Shown: piece by piece, positions 16,374 through 24,298 of the stretch
Layout: the number at the start of each line of letters is the position of its first letter
How positions within the stretch are numbered: the first letter of the stretch is position 1
Source: Catellatospora tritici
GTDB taxonomy: Bacteria; Actinomycetota; Actinomycetes; Mycobacteriales; Micromonosporaceae
DNA: 64,000 bases
Direction of reading: 5' to 3'
Assembly (NCBI RefSeq): GCF_019083965.1
Contig: NZ_JAHRCY010000004.1
Location: 327,236-391,235, forward strand
Program-made: the position numbers and the translations under genes
The notes under the pieces: generated by a model
Database searches by the model: none
Told to the model about the DNA's origin: nothing
Seen by the model: only the letters and a program-made list of their open reading frames with translations

Positions 16374-17426
16374 ATGCCCGACAGCAGCCACCCGGAGCCC
16401 GTGGGCGCCGCGGCCGAACTGGCAGCCAGAGTGCTGCGCCCCGCCGCCGCCCGGGTCGACCGGTACGGCATGCCGAAGTCGCACGTGGACGAGCTGGGCC
16501 GCGCCGGACTGCTCGACCTGACCGTCGACACCCCCGCCGCGACCGTCCGCGCCGTCCAGGAGGTGTTGGCGGGCGCCTGCCCGGTCACCTGGTTCGTGCA
16601 CGCCCAGCACCAGACCGTGCTCGACCTGCTGTCGGCCCCCGGCGCGCAGATCCCGTACCGGCTGCGCGGCGCCGACCGCACCCGGCTGGCCGGAATCGCC
16701 TCGGCGCAGCTGGCGAAGCTGCCCGACCGGCCGCTGACCGCCCGCGCCACCGCGTCCGGCTGGATCCTCGACGGCACCGCCCCCTTCTACACCGGCTGGG
16801 GCGTCACCGACGTGGCGCTGCTGCTGGCCGTCGACGACAGCCAGCAGGTCGTCGCCGCGCTCGTGCCCGCCCGGCAACTGCCCGGCCTGCGGGCCGGACC
16901 ACCGATGCGGCTGGCGGCCCTGGAAGGCACCGGTACGGTCAGCCTCACCTGCGACGGCCTGGCCGTGCCACACGCCGACGTCGCGGCCGTGGGCACCGTC
17001 GGACAGTGGCGCGAGTGGAGCCGCGCCCGCGTGCTCGACGCCCCACCGGCCGTGTTCGGTGTGGCCGCCGCCGCGTTGGCGCTGCTGGAGTCGGCCGCCG
17101 ACCGCCTCGACGACGCCGCCGAGCTCGCCGAACGCCTGCGCGGCCGCCTCGATGGCCTGCGCGGCGAGGCCTACGCCCTGGCCGACTCCGGCGGCGACCC
17201 GGCCCGGCGGCTCGCGCTGCGTGGCGAGGCGACCGCGCTGCTGCAGACCGCCGCCGGAGCCGCCGCCGTGGCCGCGGGCAGCGCCGGACTCCAGGACACG
17301 CACGAGGCCGCCCGGCTGACCCGAGCGGCCTCGTTCTTCCTGGCCCAGGCGCAGACCGGCGCCGTCCGCGGCGCGCTGCTGCGGGCCTGGTCAGCCGGTC
17401 TGCCGGTGGCGGCTCAGGTGGTGTAG
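16374..17426 (+). CDS. Acyl-CoA dehydrogenase-like flavoprotein
   Basis: A 350-residue protein with the acyl-CoA dehydrogenase layout. It has an N-terminal helical domain (AAELAARVLRPAAARVDRYG, then LGRAGLLDL), a middle beta domain (GWILDGTAPFYTGWGVTDVALLLA) and a C-terminal helical bundle ending in HEAARLTRAASFFL. The usual catalytic base and the DGxG motif are not obvious, so it may be a divergent oxidase, desaturase or dehydratase. I placed the start at 16374, after GGGAGA; codons between an earlier ATG (16308) and this point lack the G/C third-base bias. Its 3' end overlaps that of the convergent argJ-like gene by 13 bases. It is probably part of the cluster, with unknown substrate. Confidence 0.78.
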   Translation: MPDSSHPEPVGAAAELAARVLRPAAARVDRYGMPKSHVDELGRAGLLDLTVDTPAATVRAVQEVLAGACPVTWFVHAQHQTVLDLLSAPGAQIPYRLRGADRTRLAGIASAQLAKLPDRPLTARATASGWILDGTAPFYTGWGVTDVALLLAVDDSQQVVAALVPARQLPGLRAGPPMRLAALEGTGTVSLTCDGLAVPHADVAAVGTVGQWREWSRARVLDAPPAVFGVAAAALALLESAADRLDDAAELAERLRGRLDGLRGEAYALADSGGDPARRLALRGEATALLQTAAGAAAVAAGSAGLQDTHEAARLTRAASFFLAQAQTGAVRGALLRAWSAGLPVAAQVV

Positions 17427-18571
17427 TCGGCGTTGATGCGGATGTACCCTTCGGACAGGTCGCAGCCGTACACGGTGAACGCGCCGCCGCCGATGCCCAG
17501 GTCGATCGTGATCACGATCTCGTCGCCGCGCAGGTAGCCGCGCAGCTGCTCCAGCTCCTGCTCGCCCGCCTCGGCCGGGTACAGCTCGGCCTCGCCGAAG
17601 CCGATGGTGCAGTTGTCGGGCACGATGTCCAGGTCGTCCTCGCACTTGCCGATCGCCATCGCGACCCGGCCCCAGTTCGGGTCGGCACCGTGCACCGCCG
17701 TCTTCACCAGCGGTGAGTTCACCACGGTCTTGCCGACCCGCTTGGCCTGGGCGTCGTCACGGGCACCGGTGACCCGCACCTCGATCAGCTTGCTGGCGCC
17801 CTCGCCGTCCTTGACGATCTGGCGCACCAGGCCCAGCGCGACCTCGTGCAGCGCCGCCTCGAACGCGGCCGGGTCGACCGGCCCGGCCAGCCCGTTGGCC
17901 AGCACCACCGCCGTGTCGCTGGTCGAGGTGTCGGTGTCGATGCTGACAGCGTTGAACGTGCGCGCCATCACCCGGCGGAACACCTGGTCCAGCACCGGCT
18001 GCTCCAGCTGCGCGTCGGTGCAGAAGAACGTCAGCAGGGTGGCCATGTTCGGCTCGATCATGCCGACGCCCTTGGCGATGCCGACCACGGTCGCGTCGCC
18101 GCAGCGCGCCGACAGCAGCTTCGGATGCGTGTCGGTGGTCATGATGGCCCGCGCCGCGGCGGCGAAGTCCCCGCCCGGGAACGGCCAGCTCATCGTGCCC
18201 ATCCGAGACCGGATCTCCGGCATCGGGTACTGGCGGCCGATGACGCCCGTCGAGGCGATGACCACGTCGGTGTCGGTCACCCCGAGCAGGCCCGCGACCG
18301 CGCCGCGCACCTCGCGGGCGTTGTCCAGGCCCTGCTTGCCGGTGGCCACGTTGGCGTTTCGGGACAGCACCACGATCGCCCGCGCGGCACCGTCGGCCAC
18401 GCTCTCACGGCTGAGCACCACGCTCGGCCCGGCGAAGCGCGACTGCGTGAACACGCCCGCGCACACCGCGGGCACCTCGGAGGCGATCACCGTGAAGTCG
18501 TCGGACTCGTCCTTGAGGCCGACGTTGGCGGTGTGGATACGGAAACCGCGAAGCTCCGTCGTGCTGTCCAT
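17414..18571 (-). CDS. argJ-like: Ornithine/glutamate N-acetyltransferase (ArgJ/OAT2-like)
   Basis: A 385-residue protein of the ArgJ/OAT family. It has IASTGVIG for the oxyanion hole and the autocleavage site KGVGMIEPNMATLL, where the Thr of MATLL becomes the N-terminal nucleophile of the beta chain. The C-terminal part carries NSPLVKTAVHGADPNWGR, also family-typical. The enzyme transfers acetyl between N-acetylornithine and glutamate. No other arginine genes are nearby. An OAT (Orf6/OAT2) belongs to the clavulanic acid cluster, so a secondary-metabolite paralogue is the likely reading. It is the last gene of the operon from 22168, 23 bases after the exporter gene. The ATG at 18571 follows GGAAAGG. 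Confidence 0.88.
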   Translation of the reverse strand: MDSTTELRGFRIHTANVGLKDESDDFTVIASEVPAVCAGVFTQSRFAGPSVVLSRESVADGAARAIVVLSRNANVATGKQGLDNAREVRGAVAGLLGVTDTDVVIASTGVIGRQYPMPEIRSRMGTMSWPFPGGDFAAAARAIMTTDTHPKLLSARCGDATVVGIAKGVGMIEPNMATLLTFFCTDAQLEQPVLDQVFRRVMARTFNAVSIDTDTSTSDTAVVLANGLAGPVDPAAFEAALHEVALGLVRQIVKDGEGASKLIEVRVTGARDDAQAKRVGKTVVNSPLVKTAVHGADPNWGRVAMAIGKCEDDLDIVPDNCTIGFGEAELYPAEAGEQELEQLRGYLRGDEIVITIDLGIGGGAFTVYGCDLSEGYIRINADYTT

Positions 18572-18594
18572 GCTGCGCCTTTCCCTTGCTGAGA

Positions 18595-19812
18595 TCACTG
18601 CGCGTTGACCTTACCGGCACCCCGGGCGGCCGCCGCGACGCCGATCGGCGCCGCTGTCGCCCCCGCCGCCACGGCCACCGCCACCAGCCCCCACCACAGT
18701 GCGGCCGGGGCCGCCAGCAGGGCCGTCACCAGCGCCGGCGTCAGCGCCGAGGCGGCACCGATCAGCAACTGATGACCGGCCAGATAGGAGCCGCTCGCCT
18801 GCTCGGGTGCCAGCCGCACCAGCAGCACCAAACCCGCCTGCGAACCGAGCAGCTCACCCAGCGTGTACGCGGCCATCGCCACCGCCAGCACCAGCGCGGC
18901 GACCGCCACCCCGGGCGTCGCGGCCGACACCGCGAGCAGCCCCAGCGGCAGCGCGGCGTGCAGCAGCGCCCCGACCGCGAGCACCGCCCGGGGCGGCAGC
19001 GGTTCGACTCGGGCGCTCAGTGGCAGCTGCAGCAGCGCCAGCAGCACCGTGTTCAGCCCGAACAGCCCGCCGACGAGCCACGGCGGGAGCCCAAGCCGCT
19101 CGATCAGCACCACCGGCAGCGCCGCCTCCACCGCCAGCGCGGTGAACCACAGTACGGTCACGACCGCGCTCACGGTGAGGAACGGCCGGTCGCGCCACGG
19201 CCGCTGGGGCCGGGCCGTCGGCCGCGGCGCGGCCGCCACCTGCGGCAGTGTCCACACCAGCACCGCCGCCGCGGCGAAACTGACCGCGTTGCCCCACGCC
19301 AGCAGCATCGCGCCGTGCGCTCCGGCGCCGACGGCGAGGCTGCCCGCGAGCACCCCGAGCGCCACCCCGGCGTTGAACACCACCCGGCTCAGCGCCAGCC
19401 ACCGTTCCTTGCCGTCGGCCGGAGCCAGGCCCGCCGCCAGCAGCGGGGTGCTGATCTGCTCGGCCCGGTTGGCCACCGCCACCACGAGGCTGCACGCCAG
19501 GAACGGCACCAGGCCGGGCAGCAGCGCGTACCCGGCGTAGGCGGCGGCGCGGGCGAGTCCGGCCGCCACGTACACCCGGCGCGGGCCCCAGCGGTCCACG
19601 AGCCGACCGACCGGGCCGAGCAGTGGCAGCGCGGCCAGGGCGGTCACGGTCAGCCCGGCGCCGACGGCCGCGAGCGGCAGCCGGGTGAGCGCGGTCAGAA
19701 TGATCAGCGCGTACGGGTAGAACACGCCCGTGCCCACCGCGTTGACGAACCCGGCCAGTCCGAACCGGACCACACCCGGCCCCCGGGGCACCCAGGCCCG
19801 CGCGCCGGTCAC
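18595..19812 (-). CDS. MFS transporter, probable product exporter
   Basis: A 405-residue protein with about twelve hydrophobic helices. The MFS signature between helices 2 and 3 is GRLVDRWGPRRVYVAAG, and the central cytoplasmic loop (RPTARPQRPWRDR) is basic. The GTG start overlaps the stop of the ATP-grasp gene as GTGA. Its position between biosynthetic genes makes export of, and perhaps self-resistance to, the cluster product likely. The thienamycin cluster also has MFS proteins in this role (ThnC, ThnJ). Confidence 0.85.
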   Translation of the reverse strand: MTGARAWVPRGPGVVRFGLAGFVNAVGTGVFYPYALIILTALTRLPLAAVGAGLTVTALAALPLLGPVGRLVDRWGPRRVYVAAGLARAAAYAGYALLPGLVPFLACSLVVAVANRAEQISTPLLAAGLAPADGKERWLALSRVVFNAGVALGVLAGSLAVGAGAHGAMLLAWGNAVSFAAAAVLVWTLPQVAAAPRPTARPQRPWRDRPFLTVSAVVTVLWFTALAVEAALPVVLIERLGLPPWLVGGLFGLNTVLLALLQLPLSARVEPLPPRAVLAVGALLHAALPLGLLAVSAATPGVAVAALVLAVAMAAYTLGELLGSQAGLVLLVRLAPEQASGSYLAGHQLLIGAASALTPALVTALLAAPAALWWGLVAVAVAAGATAAPIGVAAAARGAGKVNAQ

Positions 19813-21056
19813 CGGCGCTCCACCTCGACCACGAGTTGCCCCAACGCGGTATCGGCACGCCGGGCCGCCTCACCGGCGCTGCCGCCGACGGCGAGCAGAT
19901 GCCCGAGATAGTCCACGTTGCTGCGTGCCGCGCTGACCCGCTCGCCGGGCTCGGCCTCCAGCTCCAGCTCGACGATCCCGGCCACCCGGCGGGCCAGGTC
20001 GGCGCCGTGCACCGAGCGGAGCACCCCGTCGGCGGGGGACACCAGCTGCCGTTCGGCCGCCCCGGCCGCCCGCGTCGGGGTCAGGTCGGCGTGCTGGCCG
20101 GTGTGCAGGGCCACCACCGCGGTGACCAGGTCGACGCCGAGGCTGTGCCGTACCAGATCGGTGATCATGCCGCCGGGCAGCCGCGGGTTGATCTCGACCA
20201 GGCGCGGCCCGTCGTCGGTCACCCGCATCTCCACGTGCGCCGCGCCGAAGTCGTGCCCGACCGCGTCCAGCGCCGCGTGCGCCAGCGCGACACAGTCCGC
20301 GCGCACCGCCTCGGGCAGCACCGACGGGAAGTTCTGCCCCACCTCGACGAAGTACGGATGCGCGCCGAGCAGCTTGTCGGTCACCCCGATCACGTGCCGT
20401 CCGGCGCCGTCGGCGACCGTCTCGACGCTGCACTCGTACCCCAGCAGGTACTCCTCGACCAGCGCACCCGGCGGCCTCGGTCGCCCCCGGTAGTCGGTGC
20501 GCACCGCGTCGATGGCCCGCCACGCGGCCACCGCCTGCGCCAGGGTCCGGCACAGCGTCACCCCGACACTGCCCGACTCGGTCAGCGGCTTGACCACGCA
20601 CGGCAGCCCGACCTCCTCGACCGCCACCCGCACCTGGGCCTCGGTGCGCACCCAGGCGTGCCCCGGCACCGGCACCCCCGCCCGCACGCACTCCCGGCGG
20701 GCGGCCGACTTGTCGCGAGCCGTCGCCGCGGCCCGGGGGGACAGTCCGGGCAGGTCCAGCCGTTGCGCCGCGGCCGCGGCCACGTGCACGTTGTAGTCGG
20801 TCACCGACAGCACCCCGCGCAGTCGCGGCCGCAGGTCCGCCAGCGCGTCGAGCACCGCCTCCACATCGGCGGTATCGGCCTGGCGCACCGACACGCCACA
20901 CTCGTCGAACACCTGCCGGGCGGGCCCGTAGCCCAGGTAGCGCTGCGAGGTGGTGCTCAGCAGCACCACCTCCAGGCCGAGCCGGTGCGCCGCGAGCATC
21001 GGGGTCAGGCCGAAGCGGGCCAGGCTCGTCTCCACCATCGCGAGCACGCCGGTCAC
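19809..21056 (-). CDS. ATP-grasp ligase
   Basis: A 415-residue ATP-grasp enzyme. After an N-terminal Rossmann-like domain (LARFGLTPMLAAHRLGLEVVLLS) come the ATP-binding elements: ARDKSAARRECVRAGVPVPGHAWV, CVVKPLTESGSVGVTLC, LVEEYLLGYECSVETV and the metal-binding EINPRLPGG. This pattern matches carboxylate-amine ligases that act on amino acids, such as dipeptide ligases. The GTG at 21056 overlaps the previous stop as GTGA. In the cluster it may attach an amino acid by an amide bond, either to the core or to a precursor. That role is inferred from context only. Confidence 0.82.
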   Translation of the reverse strand: MTGVLAMVETSLARFGLTPMLAAHRLGLEVVLLSTTSQRYLGYGPARQVFDECGVSVRQADTADVEAVLDALADLRPRLRGVLSVTDYNVHVAAAAAQRLDLPGLSPRAAATARDKSAARRECVRAGVPVPGHAWVRTEAQVRVAVEEVGLPCVVKPLTESGSVGVTLCRTLAQAVAAWRAIDAVRTDYRGRPRPPGALVEEYLLGYECSVETVADGAGRHVIGVTDKLLGAHPYFVEVGQNFPSVLPEAVRADCVALAHAALDAVGHDFGAAHVEMRVTDDGPRLVEINPRLPGGMITDLVRHSLGVDLVTAVVALHTGQHADLTPTRAAGAAERQLVSPADGVLRSVHGADLARRVAGIVELELEAEPGERVSAARSNVDYLGHLLAVGGSAGEAARRADTALGQLVVEVERR

Positions 21057-22168
21057 GGGGCACCGCCCTTCCCGGGCTCGGCCGGGGCCACCGGCCCCAC
21101 CCAGCAACGCTGCTCGGTCGAGACGCAGCCGCGCCACATCTTGGCGTCCTCGCTGCCGAGTCCGTAGTGGATGGTACGGATGCCCGCGTCCGCCGCCAGC
21201 TCCAGCATCCGGTAGTAGCACAGTTCGAAGTAGAGGGGCGCGCGGTGAGTGCGCTGGAATGAATAGTCGAACCCGGCCTGGCGGGCGTACCACTGGTCGC
21301 CGTACGCCAGCACCAGCGTGAACCCGACCAGCGCGTCCCCGGCGTACGCGGCCAGCACGATCGCGTCGTCGCCGAACTGCCCACCGACCAGCGACAGGAT
21401 CGAGGCCGCCCGCTCGACCGGCCACTCGATGCCGTACCGGCCCAGCAGCCCCGCCTCCAGTCGGGCGGCCGCCACCAGGTCGGGCAGCCCGGCCACGGTG
21501 GTGCGCGCGATCCGCACCCCCGCCGCCGCCACCCGACGGCGCTCGGCCGCGACACTGTTGCGCCGTTTGGACGTCAACCCGGCCAGCCAACCGGAGAATC
21601 CGTCGGCGGGCACGGCCAACCGGTGGTAGCGGCCCACCACGCACGACCGCCATCCCCGCGCGGCCAGCGCCGACTCCAGCCCGTGGTCGGTCTCGTCCAG
21701 GTACGGCAGCGCCAGCGACACGCAGCCCGACTCGCGGGCCAGGTCCGCGGCGGCGTCCAGCAGCAGCCGGGTGTCACCGGCCGGATCGGTGCCGTCGTGT
21801 AGGACGCGGGTGTGGCCGATGTGGCGGCCGCCGAGGGCCAGACTTGGCAGCAGCGTCGCGGGGTCACCGCCGACCTCGTCGAGCAGCCGCGCGGCACCGG
21901 CACGGCTCGCCGACACGCTCGCGGCCACGATCGCGTCAGGCCGACCCATCACCCACGGCGCGGACGCGTCGGCCACGATCGTGGCCAGGCCCGCCGTGAT
22001 CCGACCGCCGCGCTCGCACCACAGGTAGCGCGGTGCTGTGGCGTGCACCGCCTCGACCACCCGCAGCCAGCGACCCGTCAGGAAAACGTCGTCCGGCCCG
22101 GCCAGCCCGTCCCAACCGGACGGCAGCAGCGCCTGCGCCGTTGCGAGGTGGACCACGGCCTGGTTCAT
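21053..22168 (-). CDS. GNAT/FemAB-like acyltransferase
   Basis: A 371-residue protein of the FemAB-like GNAT group (Acetyltransf_6 type). It has a two-lobed layout. The second lobe shows SKRRNSVAAERRRVAAAGV, an acceptor loop, and the GNAT-like strand-helix DALVGFTLVLAYGDQWYARQAGFDYSF followed by HYGLGSEDAKMWRGC, which resembles the signature of peptidoglycan-bridge and GNAT enzymes acting on amino groups. The ATG at 22168 follows GGAGG. It heads the four-gene operon and overlaps the ATP-grasp gene by four bases. It probably transfers an acyl or aminoacyl group in the same pathway; substrates are not predictable. Confidence 0.75.
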   Translation of the reverse strand: MNQAVVHLATAQALLPSGWDGLAGPDDVFLTGRWLRVVEAVHATAPRYLWCERGGRITAGLATIVADASAPWVMGRPDAIVAASVSASRAGAARLLDEVGGDPATLLPSLALGGRHIGHTRVLHDGTDPAGDTRLLLDAAADLARESGCVSLALPYLDETDHGLESALAARGWRSCVVGRYHRLAVPADGFSGWLAGLTSKRRNSVAAERRRVAAAGVRIARTTVAGLPDLVAAARLEAGLLGRYGIEWPVERAASILSLVGGQFGDDAIVLAAYAGDALVGFTLVLAYGDQWYARQAGFDYSFQRTHRAPLYFELCYYRMLELAADAGIRTIHYGLGSEDAKMWRGCVSTEQRCWVGPVAPAEPGKGGAP

Positions 22169-22275
22169 GTCGGGTGCCTCCGCTGAGACGACGGGATGTC
22201 GATCGACCGCCGCAACTGTAGTGCCGGATCGACAGGTGTCCGGTCGTGAGGCCCCTGCCGATCGCATCCGGATGC

Positions 22276-22281
22276 TAGGTT
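22276..22281 (+). promoter_or_regulatory. -10 element of a probable leaderless transcript
   Basis: TAGGTT ends six bases before the ATG at 22288 and no Shine-Dalgarno is present, the usual leaderless arrangement. The divergent operon starting at 22168 shares this 119-bp gap. Confidence 0.5.
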
Positions 22282-22287
22282 TCGATC

Positions 22288-22899
22288 ATGTACGAGGAGA
22301 TCGACGCTGCTCTTTCCGCCTTCATGGCAACCTACGACGACGAGACCGCCCGTGCGGCGCTCGTCGCGACCGGCCCGGCCGGGGCGCAGCGGGTGTTCGA
22401 CCTGTACTACGGCGGCGGCGACGGCCACATCGCGCCCGGCGTCCGCGACCGGAGCCGCGGCGACGCCTGGTCATCGGCACTGTGGGTGGCCGCCACCATG
22501 GACCCGGCCCAGTACCTGGCCAGGCTGCCGCGAAAGATCAGCACAACCCACCTGGTCATCCTCGGCGACGTCGACGACCCGCGCGCGGTCGAGATCCTGT
22601 GCGAGCACAGCGGACACCGCGACTACCTGCACCGCTGCAACGCGGTCCGGTCGCTGGCCAAGCACCACGACGTTCCGCGGGCCCGTGCCGCCGTCCTGGC
22701 CGCGCTGAAGGACCACGAGCCGGTGGTGCGGGCCAGCGCGTGCCGCGCACTGAGCACCTGGGACCCGGCCGCCGCGATCATCGAGTACGAGACCCTGCGC
22801 CGGTCCGCCGACCTGACCCCACTGCTGCGCCAGGAAGCCGACGGAGCCCTGCGCGACCTGCGCGCCGGACGTCCGCCGCGCGACCACTACTTCGGCTGA
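22288..22899 (+). CDS. HEAT-repeat protein
   Basis: A 203-residue soluble alpha-helical protein. From residue 90 on there are helix pairs with the HEAT/PBS-lyase pattern ([21 protein letters not shown], then [20 protein letters not shown], then [20 protein letters not shown]). Such proteins are scaffolds for protein contacts and have no catalytic motif. It may be cotranscribed with anmK, whose ATG lies 14 bases downstream. It is not obviously connected with the beta-lactam-like cluster on the other strand. Confidence 0.7.
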   Translation: MYEEIDAALSAFMATYDDETARAALVATGPAGAQRVFDLYYGGGDGHIAPGVRDRSRGDAWSSALWVAATMDPAQYLARLPRKISTTHLVILGDVDDPRAVEILCEHSGHRDYLHRCNAVRSLAKHHDVPRARAAVLAALKDHEPVVRASACRALSTWDPAAAIIEYETLRRSADLTPLLRQEADGALRDLRAGRPPRDHYFG

Positions 22900-22912
22900 A
22901 CAGGGCGCGAGC

Positions 22913-24079
22913 ATGAAAATCATGGGCATGATGTCGGGCACCTCGCACGACGGCATCGACGTCGCCGTCGTCGACTTCAGGCTGGCAGGCGACGAACTGC
23001 ACGGCCGCCTCGAGTACGCCGACACCACTCCGTACCCCCATCGGCTGCGCGAACAGCTCGCGGCCACCCTGCCGCCGGCGTCGCTGACCTTCGCCGAGGT
23101 CTGCGCCCTCGACACCGGTATCGGCCAGGCGTTCGCCGCGGCCGCCGCCCAGGCCGTCGACCGGGTCGGGTCGGTCGACCTGGTCTGCTCGCACGGGCAG
23201 ACCGTCTACCACTGGGTCGACGACGGTCAGGTGCTGGGCACGCTGCAGCTGGGCCAACCGGCCTGGATCGCCGAACGGCTGGGCGTCCCCGTCGTCGCCG
23301 ACCTGCGCATCCGTGACATCACCGCGGGCGGTCAGGGCGCGCCGCTGGTGTCGCTCATGGACGCCCTGCTGCTGTCCGGCCTGCCCGGCCGGCCGGCGGC
23401 GCTCAACCTCGGCGGGATCGCGAACCTGACCGTGCCGCGCCCGACCGGCGGCAGTGGCCCGCTCGCTTTCGACACCGGCCCCGCCAACGCCCTCATCGAC
23501 GCCGCCGCGCTGCGGGTCACCGGCGGACGGCACGCCCACGACACCGACGGGCGGCTCGCGGCGGCGGGCACCGTCCACCGAGAACTGCTCGCCCACCTGC
23601 TCGCCGAGCCCTACTACGGTCGCGACGCCCCGAAGACCACCGGCAAGGAACTCTTCCACGCCGGCTACCTGGATGCGGCGCTCGCGGCCTTTCCGCCGGT
23701 CGCCGACGTCGACCTGATGGCCACCCTCACCGCGCTCACCGCCGCCACCGTCGCCGACCAGGTCCGGCGGTATGAGGTGGACACTCTGGTCGCCTCCGGC
23801 GGCGGCTGCGCCAACCCGACGCTGATGGCGATGCTCGCGGCCCGCCTGCCCGGTGTCGAGATCGCGGCCAGCGACGCGTTCGGCGCGCCGAGCGCCGCGA
23901 AGGAGGCGATCGCGTTCGCGCTGCTCGGCTGGTACACCGCACATGGACTGCCCGGCACGGTCCCTTCGGCGACCGGAGCGGGCGGCGGCCGCGTCCTGGG
24001 CACGCTCGTGCCGGGCGACGGCCCGCTGCTGCTTCCCGCGCCGCTGCCGGCCGCCCCGCTGGCACTGCGGCTGGGCTGA
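22913..24079 (+). CDS. anmK: Anhydro-N-acetylmuramic acid kinase
   Basis: A 388-residue sugar kinase of the ASKHA fold. The diagnostic N-terminus [19 protein letters not shown] is present, as are [34 protein letters not shown] and the C-terminal [16 protein letters not shown]. AnmK hydrates and phosphorylates 1,6-anhydro-MurNAc, released by lytic transglycosylases, to MurNAc-6-phosphate, a step of peptidoglycan recycling in the cytoplasm. The start is the ATG at 22913; an in-frame ATG at 22922 is an alternative. It ends before a 219-bp gap preceding the GH92 gene. Confidence 0.93.
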   Translation: MKIMGMMSGTSHDGIDVAVVDFRLAGDELHGRLEYADTTPYPHRLREQLAATLPPASLTFAEVCALDTGIGQAFAAAAAQAVDRVGSVDLVCSHGQTVYHWVDDGQVLGTLQLGQPAWIAERLGVPVVADLRIRDITAGGQGAPLVSLMDALLLSGLPGRPAALNLGGIANLTVPRPTGGSGPLAFDTGPANALIDAAALRVTGGRHAHDTDGRLAAAGTVHRELLAHLLAEPYYGRDAPKTTGKELFHAGYLDAALAAFPPVADVDLMATLTALTAATVADQVRRYEVDTLVASGGGCANPTLMAMLAARLPGVEIAASDAFGAPSAAKEAIAFALLGWYTAHGLPGTVPSATGAGGGRVLGTLVPGDGPLLLPAPLPAAPLALRLG

Positions 24080-24269
24080 CCGGACGGTCTCCGGGCCCGG
24101 CCTTCGGTCGGCTGTTGGACCTCATCGCGATCGCCGGGCCGGAAGTGCCTGACGACGCTCGCGGCGGGATGGCTCTTCCCGTCGCGCGCCCTGACCGATA
24201 ACCTTCGATCGATCGGCGGTTCTCGCACAATCACGCATCGACGCCCGATGCCTTTGCGCGGCCGCGATT

Positions 24270-24281
24270 GACAACGTTGTC
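24270..24281. promoter_or_regulatory. LacI-type operator palindrome
   Basis: A perfect 12-bp palindrome, GACAACGTTGTC, with flanking TT on each side, lies 17 bases before the GH92 start codon. CG-centred palindromes of this type are classic binding sites of LacI-family sugar repressors, so repression of the GH92 gene, relieved by a sugar, is likely. The rest of the 219-bp gap (24080-24298) shows nothing else clear. Confidence 0.7.
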
Positions 24282-24298
24282 TTCACCTGGAGGAAGCA

